A stretch of 64,000 nt of DNA, from the NCBI RefSeq assembly GCF_900113695.1, contig NZ_FOQH01000004.1, positions 310,001 to 374,000 on the forward strand. The letters run 5' to 3'. The notes below the pieces were generated by a model. It was not told where the DNA came from and made no database searches. It worked only from the letters and a program-made list of their open reading frames with translations. Source of the DNA: Albimonas pacifica. GTDB taxonomy: Bacteria; Pseudomonadota; Alphaproteobacteria; Rhodobacterales; Rhodobacteraceae. A program made the translations under genes and the position numbers. Positions 24,572-37,140 of the stretch are shown one piece after another (positions within the stretch are counted from its first letter, which is position 1; each line of letters starts with the position of its first letter).

Positions 24572-26116
24572 ATGAGCCGAACTCCCAAGCCCGTGGTGCT
24601 GGTGATCCTCGACGGCTGGGGCCTGCGGGAGGAGGTCGAGGGCAATGCGGTCGCCCAGGCGCGCACGCCCACCTTCGATGCGCTGATGGCGGGGCTGCCG
24701 AACGCCACGCTGAAGGCCTGCGGCAATGCCGTGGGGCTGCCGGAAGGGCAGATGGGCAACTCCGAGGTCGGGCACACCAACATCGGCGCGGGGCGGATCG
24801 TGTGGATGGACCTGCCCAGGATCGACCGGGCCATCGAGGACGGGTCCTTCGCGAAGAACGAGGTGCTGCAGGGCTTCGTCAACAAGGTGCAGGCCGCCGG
24901 CGGGGTCGCGCATGTGGCGGGGCTGGTCTCGCCGGGCGGGGTGCACTCGCACCAGCGCCACATGGCGGAGGCGGCGAAGGTCCTCGCCAAGGCCGGGCTG
25001 GAGGTGAAGCTGCACGCCTATCTCGACGGGCGCGACACGCCGCCGAAGGCGGCGCCGGGCTATCTGCAGACGCTGGAGGACGACATCGCGGGGGTCGAGG
25101 GCGTGTCCGTCGCCACCGTGGTGGGGCGGTTCTTCGCCATGGACCGCGACAACCGCTGGGATCGCGTCGCGCAGGCCTATGAGCTGATGGTGCGGGCGAA
25201 GGGCGAGACGGCCGAGAGCGCGGTCGCCGCGGCCGAGGCCGGACATGCGGCGGGGGAGACGGACGAGTTCGTCTCGCCCCACGTCATCGGCGACTACGCG
25301 GGGATCCGGGAGGGCGACGGCCTGCTTTTCATCAACTTCCGCGCCGATCGCGCGCGGGAGATCCTCTCGGCCCTGGCGGCGCCGGAGTTCGACGGGTTCG
25401 ACCGGGGCGAGGCGCCGAAGTTCTCGGCCGTCGCGGGGATGGTGGAGTATTCCTCCGAGCACGCGACGTTCATGCCGGCGATGTTCCCGCCGGAGGAGAT
25501 CGTCAACACGCTGGGCGAGTGGGTCGCCAAGCACGGCAAGGCGCAGATGCGGCTGGCCGAGACCGAGAAATATCCCCACGTGACCTTCTTCCTCAACGGC
25601 GGGGAGGAGGTCCCGAACCCGGCCGAGGACCGCCACATGGCGCCCTCGCCCTACGTCAAGACCTACGACCAGCAGCCGGAGATGGCCGAGCCGGAGGTGA
25701 CCCACCGGCTGGTGGAGGCGATCCGGCGCGGGAAACACGACCTGATCGTGTGCAACTTCGCCAACCCGGACATGGTGGGGCATACCGGGGACCTCGGCGC
25801 CGCCATCGCGGCCTGCGAGGCGGTGGACGCGGGGCTGGGCAAGGCGATCAAGGCGCTGGAGCAGGTCGGCGGCGCGATGATCGTCACCGCCGACCACGGC
25901 AACTGCGAGACGATGATCGACCCCGACACGGGCGGCCCCCACACCGCCCATACGCTCAACCCCGTGCCGGTGATCCTGGTCGGCGGGCCCGAGGGCGCGC
26001 GGCTGCGCGAGGACGGGGTGCTGGGCGATCTCGCCCCCACCCTGCTGGAGCTGATGCGGCTCGCCCAGCCGGAGGAGATGACCGGCCGCTCGCTCCTGAT
26101 CCGCGCCAACGACTGA
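24572..26116 (+). CDS. gpmI: 2,3-bisphosphoglycerate-independent phosphoglycerate mutase
   Basis: A 514-residue alkaline-phosphatase-superfamily enzyme interconverting 3- and 2-phosphoglycerate in glycolysis/gluconeogenesis, needing Mn but no bisphosphoglycerate. The first metal Asp is in VVLVILDGWGLREE (Asp14), and the catalytic Ser64 lies in GQMGNSEVGHTNIGAGR. Further signatures are HAYLDGRDTPPKAAPGYL, GDGLLFINFRADRAREI and the C-terminal metal-binding MIVTADHGNCETMIDP with GPHTAHTLNPVPVILVG. Length matches the family (about 510). AGGAGAGA precedes the ATG. Its stop overlaps the next gene's start by one base, and gpmI-envC-like-ctpA form one operon. Confidence 0.98.
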   Translation: MSRTPKPVVLVILDGWGLREEVEGNAVAQARTPTFDALMAGLPNATLKACGNAVGLPEGQMGNSEVGHTNIGAGRIVWMDLPRIDRAIEDGSFAKNEVLQGFVNKVQAAGGVAHVAGLVSPGGVHSHQRHMAEAAKVLAKAGLEVKLHAYLDGRDTPPKAAPGYLQTLEDDIAGVEGVSVATVVGRFFAMDRDNRWDRVAQAYELMVRAKGETAESAVAAAEAGHAAGETDEFVSPHVIGDYAGIREGDGLLFINFRADRAREILSALAAPEFDGFDRGEAPKFSAVAGMVEYSSEHATFMPAMFPPEEIVNTLGEWVAKHGKAQMRLAETEKYPHVTFFLNGGEEVPNPAEDRHMAPSPYVKTYDQQPEMAEPEVTHRLVEAIRRGKHDLIVCNFANPDMVGHTGDLGAAIAACEAVDAGLGKAIKALEQVGGAMIVTADHGNCETMIDPDTGGPHTAHTLNPVPVILVGGPEGARLREDGVLGDLAPTLLELMRLAQPEEMTGRSLLIRAND

Positions 26117-27327
26117 TGCGGCGCGCCGGGGCCTCCACGCGCGTCCTGGGGGCGACGCTGCTCATGCTCGCCACGCCGGCGGCGGCCCAGCAGAGCGCCG
26201 CTCCGTCGGCTGCACGGCAGAGCGCCGCGCCGGCGGCGACGCAGGAGAGCGCCGCTCCGACGGCGGCGCAGGCGCTGGGAATGCGCGTGTCGGAAGCCCC
26301 GGCCGCCGAGGCGCGCGACGCGCTGGAGGCCGCCGACCGGGCGCTCGCCGAGGCCGCGGACGATTCCGCCCGCCGCGCCGCCGCCACCCGCGCCGGCGCC
26401 GCGGTGGAGGCGACGCTGGAGGCGATGCGCGAGAGCCTGCGCGGGGCCGCCCGCCTGATCGCCGCGCTGGAGGTCCGGGCGGAAACCGCGCGCGACGCCG
26501 GCCAGGCCTCGGTCGCGCGGCTCGCCTCGCTGGCGCGCGCGCCGCTGGCCGCGCAGGCGGCGCAGCCCGCGGGGCCGCTGGCGGCGGCGCGCGGAGCCTG
26601 GCTCGCCGCCGCCATGGGGCCGGACCGGGCGGGCGTCGCCGCGCTTCGCCGGCAGGAGCTGTCCGAGGCGCAGGAGCGCGACCGCGAGCGGCGCGCCGCC
26701 TGGTCGCTGGCCCGCGGCGCCGCGCTGGACCTGCGCAACGCGCGCGAGGACGTGCTGGCCCCCGGCGGCGTGGGCGCGCTGCGCGCCAGCCTGCGCGAGA
26801 CGCGCCGCGCGCTCGACGCCTTCACGGCCGTGCCCGCACCCGCCGATCCGCTGGGCCTGCCGCCGCCGCGCCCGGTCCTGCCGGGGAATTGGCCGCCGCC
26901 CGCCCCGGGACCGATCGTCACGCCCTTCGGCGCGCGCGACCCCCTCGGCCAGGCGCAGACCGGCATCGAGATCGCGGTCCCCGGATGGGCCGCGCCGCGC
27001 ACGCCGGCGCTGGCCTCGGTGCGCTACGCGGGCCCGCTGGGCGGGCGCGGACAGGCCGTGGTGCTGGAGACGGCGCCCGGCCGGCTGCTGATTCTCGGCG
27101 GCCTCGAAAGCCTCGCCGTCGGGGAGGGAGAGATCCTCCCGGCCGGGGCGCCGGTCGGTCAATTGCACGTCATCGACCCCGCCGCCCCGGAAATTCTCGT
27201 CGCCGCGCCCTTCCCCCGGGCGGCGTTTTCCGCTGCAATGCTTTATGTGGAAGCGAGGGAGGCCGGGATCCCCGTGGATCCCGCCCGCTGGTTCGCGCTC
27301 CCGAAAGGAGAGTCAGAGACGCCATGA
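26116..27327 (+). CDS. EnvC-like murein hydrolase activator with degenerate LytM (M23) domain
   Basis: A 403-residue exported protein. A signal peptide (LGATLLMLATPAAAQ) is followed by three 9-residue repeats of the QSAAPxAAx type (residues 26-52). A long Ala/Arg/Glu-rich coiled-coil-like region (about 55-235) comes next, then a Pro-rich linker and a LytM-like domain (about 255-385). In active M23 peptidases this domain has HxxxD zinc ligands at its start; here the matching segment reads AQTGIEIAVPGWAA, with Gln for His, so zinc catalysis is unlikely. The family acts in the periplasm by switching on cell-separation amidases. It overlaps gpmI by one base and ctpA by four, giving strong translational coupling. 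Confidence 0.85.
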   Translation: MRRAGASTRVLGATLLMLATPAAAQQSAAPSAARQSAAPAATQESAAPTAAQALGMRVSEAPAAEARDALEAADRALAEAADDSARRAAATRAGAAVEATLEAMRESLRGAARLIAALEVRAETARDAGQASVARLASLARAPLAAQAAQPAGPLAAARGAWLAAAMGPDRAGVAALRRQELSEAQERDRERRAAWSLARGAALDLRNAREDVLAPGGVGALRASLRETRRALDAFTAVPAPADPLGLPPPRPVLPGNWPPPAPGPIVTPFGARDPLGQAQTGIEIAVPGWAAPRTPALASVRYAGPLGGRGQAVVLETAPGRLLILGGLESLAVGEGEILPAGAPVGQLHVIDPAAPEILVAAPFPRAAFSAAMLYVEAREAGIPVDPARWFALPKGESETP

Positions 27328-28673
27328 AAAATATCGCCGTCGCCGCGTTGGGGGGCGCCGTCGCGGGCGCCCTGCTGACCGCGCCGCTCGTCGCGCCGCT
27401 GAGCGCGCAGGAGAACGACGCGCGCACCACCTACGAATACCTCGACCTGTTCGGCGACATCTTCGAGCGCGTCCGGACCGCCTATGTCGAGAAGGTGGAT
27501 GAGAAGCAGCTGATCGAGAGCGCCATCAACGGCATGCTCACCTCGCTCGATCCCCACTCCAGCTACATGCCCCCGACGGCCTTCGACGACATGAAGGTGC
27601 AGACGCGGGGCGAGTTCGGGGGCCTCGGGATCGAGGTGACCATGGAGAACGGCTTCGTGAAAGTCGTCTCGCCCATCGACGACACGCCCGCCGCCGAGGC
27701 CGGCGTCGAGGCCAACGACTTCATCACCCACATCGACGGCGAGTCGGTGCTGGGCCTGACGCTGGCCGACGCGGTGGACAAGATGCGCGGGCCGGTCGGC
27801 TCGGACATCGTGATCACCGTGGTGCGCGAGGGGGTCGACGAGCCCTTCGACCTCACCATCACCCGCGCCAACATCAAGATCGCCGCCGCCAAGGGCCGCG
27901 TCGAGGGCGACGTGGGCGTGCTGCGCGTGACCCAGTTCACGGAGCAGACCTTCGAGAACCTCAAGGACGAGATCGAGAAGGTGCAGGAGGAGCTGGGCGG
28001 CGCGGACAACGTGAAGGGCTACGTGCTCGACCTGCGCAACAACCCCGGCGGCCTCCTGAACCAGGCGGTGGCGGTGTCGGACGCGTTCCTCGAGTCGGGG
28101 GAGATCGTCTCGACCCGCGGGCGCGATTCCAACGACATGGACCGCTACAACGCCGAGGCCGGCGACCTGACCGGCGGCAAGCCGATCGTGGTGCTGATCA
28201 ACGGCGGCTCCGCTTCGGCCTCCGAGATCGTGGCCGGCGCGCTGCAGGATCATCACCGGGCCATCGTCGTGGGCGCCAAGTCCTTCGGCAAGGGCTCGGT
28301 CCAGACGATCATGCCGCTGTCGGGCAAGGGCGCGATCCGGCTGACCACGGCGCGCTACTACACGCCGTCCGGCCGCTCGATCCAGGCGCTGGGCATCGAG
28401 CCCGACATCCTGATCGAACAGGCCAAGCTCGCCGTCGAGGAGGGCGAGGTTCCGCCCCGCATGCGCTCGGAGGCCGACCTGCGCGGCAGCCTCGAGAACT
28501 CGCTCAGCGAGGACGAGCGCGAGCAGATCCAGCAGGAGCGCGCCCGCCACGAGGCGACCGCCAAGCTCCGCCAGGAGGATCTGCAGCTCGCCTATGCGCT
28601 GGACGTGCTGACGGGCCTGTCGGTCTACGGCATGGGCGCGATGCAGGCGACGCCCCCGGCCTCGAACGAGTGA
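27324..28673 (+). CDS. ctpA: Carboxyl-terminal processing protease (S41)
   Basis: A 449-residue periplasmic serine protease. After a signal sequence ([20 protein letters not shown]), a helical domain contains [21 protein letters not shown] domain follows with [20 protein letters not shown] (about residues 95-180). The S41 core has the Ser/Lys dyad in [18 protein letters not shown] (about residue 298) and [14 protein letters not shown] (about residue 323), and [18 protein letters not shown]. The C-terminal ~60 residues are charged and helical. CtpA-type proteases trim the C-termini of envelope proteins and regulate peptidoglycan hydrolases, which fits the EnvC-like factor just upstream. It starts with an ATGA overlap of the preceding gene. 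Confidence 0.95.
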   Translation: MKNIAVAALGGAVAGALLTAPLVAPLSAQENDARTTYEYLDLFGDIFERVRTAYVEKVDEKQLIESAINGMLTSLDPHSSYMPPTAFDDMKVQTRGEFGGLGIEVTMENGFVKVVSPIDDTPAAEAGVEANDFITHIDGESVLGLTLADAVDKMRGPVGSDIVITVVREGVDEPFDLTITRANIKIAAAKGRVEGDVGVLRVTQFTEQTFENLKDEIEKVQEELGGADNVKGYVLDLRNNPGGLLNQAVAVSDAFLESGEIVSTRGRDSNDMDRYNAEAGDLTGGKPIVVLINGGSASASEIVAGALQDHHRAIVVGAKSFGKGSVQTIMPLSGKGAIRLTTARYYTPSGRSIQALGIEPDILIEQAKLAVEEGEVPPRMRSEADLRGSLENSLSEDEREQIQQERARHEATAKLRQEDLQLAYALDVLTGLSVYGMGAMQATPPASNE

Positions 28674-28687
28674 CGGAGGAGGGCGGC

Positions 28688-29197
28688 GTGGCGAAGGAGC
28701 TGAAGAGGGAGCTCTCCGAGGCGGAGATCGCCGCGCTGCCCTATCGCCCCTGCGTGGGGCTGGTGATCCTGAACCGCTCGGCCGAGATCTTCGTCGGCCA
28801 GCGGCTGGATTTCCGCTCCGACGCCTGGCAGATGCCGCAGGGCGGCGTGGACGAGGGCGAGGCGCCGCTGGAGGCGGCGCTTCGCGAGCTGTGGGAAGAG
28901 ACCGGGATCACCCGCGACAAGGTCACCCTGCTGGCCGAGAGCCGCGAGTGGATTCCCTATGACCTGCCCGCGACCCTGATCCCCAAGCTGTGGAAGGGCC
29001 GCTACCGCGGCCAGACCCAGAAGTGGTTCGCCTTCCGCTTCCACGGCTCGGACGCGGACGTGAACATCGCGACCGAGCACCCCGAGTTCTCCCGCTGGGC
29101 CTGGTCCCCGCACGCCGAGGTGCTGGAGCGCATCGTCCCCTTCAAGCGCGCCACCTACCGCAAGGTGCTGGCCGAGTTCGACCGGCTGTTCGCCTGA
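28688..29197 (+). CDS. rppH: RNA pyrophosphohydrolase
   Basis: A Nudix hydrolase of about 169 residues that removes pyrophosphate from the 5' end of mRNAs, opening them to RNase E decay. The Nudix box lies at residues 52-74: GGVDEGEAP then [12 protein letters not shown]. The N-terminal [20 protein letters not shown] and [11 protein letters not shown] are specific for RppH/NudH, as is the C-terminal [10 protein letters not shown] prefer the GTG at 28688, spaced correctly from GGAGGAGGG; a GTG at 28670 overlapping the ctpA stop is in frame but lies before that site. It is the last gene of gpmI-envC-ctpA-rppH. Confidence 0.94.
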   Translation: MAKELKRELSEAEIAALPYRPCVGLVILNRSAEIFVGQRLDFRSDAWQMPQGGVDEGEAPLEAALRELWEETGITRDKVTLLAESREWIPYDLPATLIPKLWKGRYRGQTQKWFAFRFHGSDADVNIATEHPEFSRWAWSPHAEVLERIVPFKRATYRKVLAEFDRLFA

Positions 29198-29291
29198 GCG
29201 CGCCTGCGGGCCGGCGTCGGCGCGCAGACGCCCCGCGCGACGACGCTTCGCGGCCGACCTGCACGCCTCCGGGAGCGGCGCGGCGGGTCGC

Positions 29292-29774
29292 TCAGCCCCC
29301 GCGCAGCGCAAGGCGCCGGCTGATCCGGTCCACGGGCGTGCCGTCCTTGAGGGGCACGCCGGGGGCCACCGCGACGTCCACGAAGCCCTGCCGCGCGTAG
29401 TAGGCGAGCCCGCCGGCGTTGTCGGCGCGGATGGTGGCGTCGATCTCGCGATACCCCCGCCGCACGGCCTCGGCCCGCGTGTGGGGGAACAGCGCCGAGC
29501 CGACACCCCTTTGCGCCGTGCCGGGGGCCACGAAGCTCGCGATGATCGCGAGGTCGGGGTCCGCGTCGTCGGGCTCGATCCACTGGAAGCCGATCACCGC
29601 GCCGGCGGGGTCCAGCGCCACGTGGGCGAAGGCCGGGTCCCGGGTCTTGCCGGCGAGATAGGCCGCGTCGAGCGGATCCTCGTAGGCCGTGGTCCCGCCG
29701 ATTCGGATCAGGGCGTTGAGGATCGCGGCCATGGCCGGCGCATCCTCAGGCGTGGCGCGGCGGACGTCGATCAT
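29292..29774 (-). CDS. GNAT-family N-acetyltransferase
   Basis: A 160-residue GNAT protein starting MIDVRRATPEDAPAMAAILN. The acetyl-CoA-binding motif A appears as AQRGVGSALFPHTRAEAVRRG (about residues 88-108, with the R/Q-x-x-G-x-G/A core) and is followed by IRADNAGGLAYYARQGFVDV, the usual motif B. The pattern resembles phosphinothricin/amino-acid acetyltransferase-like GNATs (IGGTTAYEDP near the N-terminus). The substrate is unknown. It is convergent with rppH (94 bp between stops) and follows the GST gene on the same strand after 60 bp. Confidence 0.88.
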   Translation of the reverse strand: MIDVRRATPEDAPAMAAILNALIRIGGTTAYEDPLDAAYLAGKTRDPAFAHVALDPAGAVIGFQWIEPDDADPDLAIIASFVAPGTAQRGVGSALFPHTRAEAVRRGYREIDATIRADNAGGLAYYARQGFVDVAVAPGVPLKDGTPVDRISRRLALRGG

Positions 29775-29834
29775 GCGCGGGCTCCGGGCGGCGGGGGGGG
29801 GCGGCGTCTCCCGGCCCTGTCGGCCGGGCGAGCC

Positions 29835-30470
29835 TCACCAGGGACGGGTGGCGCGGAAGGCGGGGCGGGCCTGCATCGTCTCGAGCCAGGCGCGCAGCCG
29901 CCGACGACCGGCGAGCAGCGCGCCGCCCTCCGGCGCCTCGGCGAAGGCCGCCAGCATCGGCGCGAGGTGCAGGTCGGCGAGCGAGGGCGCCTGCCCCCCG
30001 AAATACGGCCCCTCGCCGGTCAGCCCCTCCAGCGCGTCGAGCACCGGGCGGGCGCGCGACAGGCCCTCGCGCGCCTCGGCGCGGTCGGCCTCCTCGCCCT
30101 GGCGGGGCAGGAAGACGCGGTGGGAATAGAGCATCCGCACCATCGGCCAGTAGGCGTAGGCGTCGGCGATGGCCTGCACCTGGCGCATCCGGGCGCGCGG
30201 CTGCGGGGCCGAGGGCTGCAGGGCCGGCCCTTCGAAGGCCTCGTCGACATACTGGAGGATCGCCACCGTCTCGTAGACCGCGAAGGAGCCGTGCACCAGC
30301 ACCGGGACCTTGGCGAAGGGGTGGCGGCGGGCGGCGCGCTCGGGCTCGAGGAAGGGGTCGACCTCGGCCCAGTCCCAGTCGACGCCCTTCTCCGAGAGGG
30401 TCAGGCGCACCGCCCAGGAATAGATGCTGTGCTGGTAGCCATGCAGCGTCACGCGCGGGGGCGAAGTCAT
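29835..30470 (-). CDS. Glutathione S-transferase family protein
   Basis: A 211-residue GST. The N-terminal thioredoxin-like domain starts VTLHGYQHSIYSWAVRLTLSE and has the cis-Pro/Glu-Thr glutathione site FAKVPVLVHGSFAVYETVAI followed by LQYVDEAF. The all-helical C-terminal domain has APSLADLHLAPMLAAFAE, the GST N-capping box region. No Cys is present at the usual catalytic position; Ser/Tyr in QHSIYSW would be the candidates. It is 60 bp upstream of the GNAT gene on the same strand and divergent from the DUF805 gene across 232 bp. The substrate is unknown. Confidence 0.92.
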   Translation of the reverse strand: MTSPPRVTLHGYQHSIYSWAVRLTLSEKGVDWDWAEVDPFLEPERAARRHPFAKVPVLVHGSFAVYETVAILQYVDEAFEGPALQPSAPQPRARMRQVQAIADAYAYWPMVRMLYSHRVFLPRQGEEADRAEAREGLSRARPVLDALEGLTGEGPYFGGQAPSLADLHLAPMLAAFAEAPEGGALLAGRRRLRAWLETMQARPAFRATRPW

Positions 30471-30702
30471 GCGGGGTCTCCTGGCTCGGGGCGCCGAACC
30501 CTGCCGTCCCCGCCGCCCCGACGCAACCGGGCGCCGGGCGCGACGCCGCGTCCGCCCGCCGCGGCCGGGGGGCGAGGCGCGCGCAACCCGGGGCGCGCGG
30601 GGCCTGAGGACCCGGGGGGCTCTGGCCGCGAAGCGCCGTGGGCGCCATGATGCGCCCGCCGACGCCTGCGCCGGCCCGAGGACCCCGACAGGAGCGCCCC
30701 GC

Positions 30703-31140
30703 ATGACCATCGACGCGTCGATCTCCACCTGCTTTCGCAAGTTCGCGACCTTCTCCGGCCGCGCCCCGCGCTCCGAGCTGTGGTGGTTCGTGCTGTTCGT
30801 GGCCGTGATCCATGTCCTGCTCGCCTTCATCGAGGCGCGCCTGCTGCCCGGCCTCACGGACCCCGAGACCGGCTTGGGCCCGCTGTCGGGCCTGTGGTCG
30901 CTGGTCACCTTCCTGCCCTCGATCTCGGTCAACGTGCGCCGGCTGCACGACCGCGGCCGCAGCGGCTGGTGGTGGTGGCTGTGGCTGGTTCCGCTGGTCG
31001 GTTCGATCGTCCTGCTGGTCTGGTTCTGCCTGCGCGGGACCGAGGGGCCCAACCGCTTCGGCCCCGACCCGCTGGCGCCCGACCTGCCCCCCTCCGAGCG
31101 GCCGTGGGAGGTTCCCTCGGTCGGCCGCGACCGGGGGTGA
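30703..31140 (+). CDS. DUF805 family membrane protein
   Basis: A 145-residue integral membrane protein. The DUF805 pattern is clear: FSGRAPRSELWWFVLF at the start of the first helix, VRRLHDRGRSGWWWWLWLVP, and the C-terminal VWFCLRGTEGPNRFGPDP. Three or four hydrophobic helices are visible. Family function is not known. GGAG lies 8 bp before the ATG at 30703. Its stop overlaps the likely GTG start of the VOC gene (GTGA), suggesting the two are cotranslated. Confidence 0.93.
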   Translation: MTIDASISTCFRKFATFSGRAPRSELWWFVLFVAVIHVLLAFIEARLLPGLTDPETGLGPLSGLWSLVTFLPSISVNVRRLHDRGRSGWWWWLWLVPLVGSIVLLVWFCLRGTEGPNRFGPDPLAPDLPPSERPWEVPSVGRDRG

Positions 31141-31832
31141 GCGCGGTGCCCGCCCCCGCCTTCGACAGACCCGCCTTCGCCAAGCCCGCCTTCGACGTCG
31201 GCATGGCCACCAACGCGCTGGAGGCGCACCAGCGCTTCTGGAGGGAGGAGGCGGGGCTCGCCTACGACCACCTCGCCCGGCTGGGCGGGGGCTTCCACCA
31301 GCATCGCTGGCGGCAGGGCGCCTCGATCGTCAAGGTCAACCACAGCCGGGCGGCGCTGGCCGACGAGCCGCCGGGCGGCTACGTGGGCCTGACGCTCGCC
31401 GCGCCGCGGAGTGCGACGCTGGTCTCGCCCGACGGGCTGCCGGTGACGCTGGCGCCCGGGGCCCCGGCCTCGCTGCACCTGCATGTGCGGACCGCCGATC
31501 TCGACGGGTTCCGGCGCTTCTACGGCGAGGTGCTGGGCCTGGAGCCGTCCGGCGCGGACGCCTTCCGGCTGGGCGAGAGCCTGATCTCGGCGACGCCCGG
31601 CGCGGCGCCGCCCCGCGCTGACCGCTTCGCCCGCGGGCTTCGCTACATGACGGTGCAGATCTTCGACTGCGACGCCGCAACCGCCGCGGCCGAGCGGCTG
31701 GGCGCCGAGGTCGGCCAGCCGCCGCGCACCCTCGGCGCGGTGCGCTTCAGCTTCCTGCGCGACCCGGACGGAAACTGGATCGAGCTGTCGGAGCGCGGCT
31801 CGCTCACCGGGCGCGACCCGCGGCCGGACTGA
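31137..31832 (+). CDS. VOC (glyoxalase/bleomycin-resistance) family protein
   Basis: A protein of about 231 residues with two vicinal-oxygen-chelate modules. The first starts FDVGMATNALEAHQRFWREE. The second starts SLHLHVRTADLDGFRRFYGE and ends FSFLRDPDGNWIELSERG, with the usual metal-site Glu near the end and a His in SLHLHV. I start it at the GTG (31137) that overlaps the DUF805 stop, because the first strand of the domain lies before the only ATG (31203); a GTG at 31146 is also possible. Metal-dependent lyase, dioxygenase and resistance proteins share this fold, so function is open. A strong terminator follows 24 bp later. Confidence 0.82.
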   Translation: MSAVPAPAFDRPAFAKPAFDVGMATNALEAHQRFWREEAGLAYDHLARLGGGFHQHRWRQGASIVKVNHSRAALADEPPGGYVGLTLAAPRSATLVSPDGLPVTLAPGAPASLHLHVRTADLDGFRRFYGEVLGLEPSGADAFRLGESLISATPGAAPPRADRFARGLRYMTVQIFDCDAATAAAERLGAEVGQPPRTLGAVRFSFLRDPDGNWIELSERGSLTGRDPRPD

Positions 31833-31856
31833 GGCCGCCCCCCGGGCCCGGACGCG

Positions 31857-31893
31857 AAAAGGCCCCGCGCGATCGCTCGCGCGGGGCCTTTCT
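31857..31893. terminator. Bidirectional intrinsic terminator
   Basis: A perfect 15-bp stem (31858-31872 with 31877-31891) around a TCGC loop, with AAAA on the left and TTTCTT on the right. It lies between the VOC gene (+) and atpC (-), 22 bp from the atpC stop, and can stop transcription on both strands. Confidence 0.85.
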
Positions 31894-31914
31894 TCAGTCC
31901 GGGCGTCGACAGGC

Positions 31915-32310
31915 TCAGAAGCCGAGCGACGAGGCCAGGAACTTCATGTCGTTCAGACGCAGCGCGGCGAGGGTCTTGGCGTCGCCGGTGGCGATCTCGT
32001 GCGCCTTCTCGGCCTCGGCCATGCGGGCGGAGAACCACTCGGCCGAGACCTCCTCCTTCTTCACCGCCTCCTCGGCCAGCACCGCGGCGCCGGCCGGAGA
32101 GATCTCGGCGAAGCCGCCGGTGACCACGTACGAGGTCTCCGAGCCGCCGTCCCGCACCGTCACCACGCCGGGGCGCAGGGGGGTGAGGAAGGGCGCATGC
32201 TCGGGCATCGCCGTCAGGTCGCCCTCGGCGCCCGGGATCTGGATCGCGTCGGCCTCGCCGGAGGCGAGCTTGCGCTCCGGCGAGACGAGATCGTAGGCGA
32301 GCTTGGCCAT
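31915..32310 (-). CDS. atpC: ATP synthase F1 subunit epsilon
   Basis: A 131-residue subunit of the F1 central stalk. The N-terminal beta-sandwich is clear from YDLVSPERKLASGEADAIQI and EGDLTAMPEHAPFLTPLRPG, followed by YVVTGGFAEISPAGAAVLAE. The C-terminal part is a short helical region with few charged turns, as is usual in alphaproteobacteria. It is the last gene of atpHAGDC, 21 bp after atpD, and is followed by the bidirectional terminator. It couples rotation to catalysis and can inhibit ATP hydrolysis. Confidence 0.97.
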   Translation of the reverse strand: MAKLAYDLVSPERKLASGEADAIQIPGAEGDLTAMPEHAPFLTPLRPGVVTVRDGGSETSYVVTGGFAEISPAGAAVLAEEAVKKEEVSAEWFSARMAEAEKAHEIATGDAKTLAALRLNDMKFLASSLGF

Positions 32311-32331
32311 CGGGCTACTCCAGAGTCAGGA

Positions 32332-33762
<1,431 letters not shown>

Positions 33763-34644
33763 TTACAGCGCTTCCGCGCCGGAGATGATTTCGATGAGCT
33801 CCTTGGTGATCGCGGCCTGGCGGGAGCGGTTGTACTCCAGCGTCAGTCGGTCGATCAGGTCGCCCGCGTTCCGGGTCGCGTTGTCCATGGCGGACATCCG
33901 CGCGCCCTGTTCGGAGGCGGCGTTTTCCAGAAGAGCCGTGAAGATCTGCGTGGCGACGCCCCGCGGCAGCAGCTCGGCCAGGATCGCTTCCTCGTCGGGC
34001 TCGTATTCGTAGAGCGCCGAGACGTTGTTCTCCTCAGCGGTCTCCGGCGCCTCGAACGAGGCGGGGATCAGCTGCTGCGCGGTCGGGACCTGGGAGATCA
34101 CAGACTCGAACTTGTTGAAGAACAGCGTGGCGACGTCGAACTCGCCCTCGGAGAAGCGGCCCAGCACGTCGGTCGCGATGTTCAGCGCGGTGGCGTAGTC
34201 CACCCGCTTCATGCCCGACAGGTCCACGTGGCCCACGAACAGCTCGGCGTAGTCGCGGCGAAGCTGGTCGCGGCCCTTGCGGCCCACGGTCAGGATCTTG
34301 ACCGTCTTGCCCGCGGCCAGCAGCTCGCGGATGCGGATGCGGGCCAGGCGGACGATCGTGCTGTTGAAGCCGCCGCACAGGCCGCGCTCGGCGGTGGCGA
34401 CGATCAGCAGGTGCGTCTGGTCGGACCCCGTCCCGGTGAGGAGACGGGGGGCCGTGGCGGGGTTGGCCCCCGCGGCGAGGTTCGCGAGAACCGCGGTGAG
34501 GCGCTCTGCATAGGGGCGGCCGGCCTCGGCCGCCTCCTGGGCGCGACGGAGCTTCGCCGCCGCGACCATCTGCATGGCCTTCGTGATCTTCCGGGTCGAT
34601 TTGACCGAGTTGATCCGGTTTTTCAGGTCCTTGAGGCTGGGCAT
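33763..34644 (-). CDS. atpG: ATP synthase F1 subunit gamma
   Basis: The 293-residue rotor shaft subunit. The N-terminal helix [20 protein letters not shown] followed by [16 protein letters not shown], and the C-terminal helix [20 protein letters not shown] with [20 protein letters not shown], are the two diagnostic coiled-coil strands. The Rossmann-like middle domain includes [20 protein letters not shown]. It lies 30 bp after atpA and 15 bp before atpD. Nothing unusual is seen. Confidence 0.99.
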   Translation of the reverse strand: MPSLKDLKNRINSVKSTRKITKAMQMVAAAKLRRAQEAAEAGRPYAERLTAVLANLAAGANPATAPRLLTGTGSDQTHLLIVATAERGLCGGFNSTIVRLARIRIRELLAAGKTVKILTVGRKGRDQLRRDYAELFVGHVDLSGMKRVDYATALNIATDVLGRFSEGEFDVATLFFNKFESVISQVPTAQQLIPASFEAPETAEENNVSALYEYEPDEEAILAELLPRGVATQIFTALLENAASEQGARMSAMDNATRNAGDLIDRLTLEYNRSRQAAITKELIEIISGAEAL

Positions 34645-34674
34645 TTATGCGTCCCTGTCCTGGGCCCCCGGGGC

Positions 34675-36773
<2,099 letters not shown>

Positions 36774-37140
36774 GGGTCCCCTTCCGAATTCGGCTGGACA
36801 TGCCAAAAGCCGGCGCGGGGCGGCTTCCTGACGGATGCCGTCCGCCCCCTCTCTCGAACCGAGGGCTAGCTAGCATAGGGGGTGGAGGCGCGCAATATCG
36901 TGACAGGCGCCCGAGGCATGGGGCGAAGTCATTGATATTTCGTGAACTCAGGGCCCGGCGACCGGCCCTGCGGCCCTGTGCAGCGTCGCCCTGCCGCGGG
37001 CGGAACCGCGGGGTTGATGAGGATTCGCATCGGATTGGAGGGATTCCCTGCCGCGCGGCCGGGATTTCCGCCCTGCGGCGCCGGCGCCGGGGCCGTCGCG
37101 GGGCCGCCCGGGCGGGCCGCGGCCGGCCCGGGCGAATCCC
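36774..37140. other. 367-bp gap upstream of the atp operon; no gene seen
   Basis: The gap lies between the atpH start and the pyrD stop, both minus strand. The pyrD-proximal third (about 37060-37138) is made of GC-rich self-complementary blocks (GCCCGGGC occurs twice) that could terminate pyrD transcription. About 100 bp before atpH the base composition loosens, and the minus strand shows a TATGCT (36877-36872) that could be the atp operon -10, but no -35 fits at 16-18 bp. No RNA gene or small frame is convincing. Confidence 0.45.
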
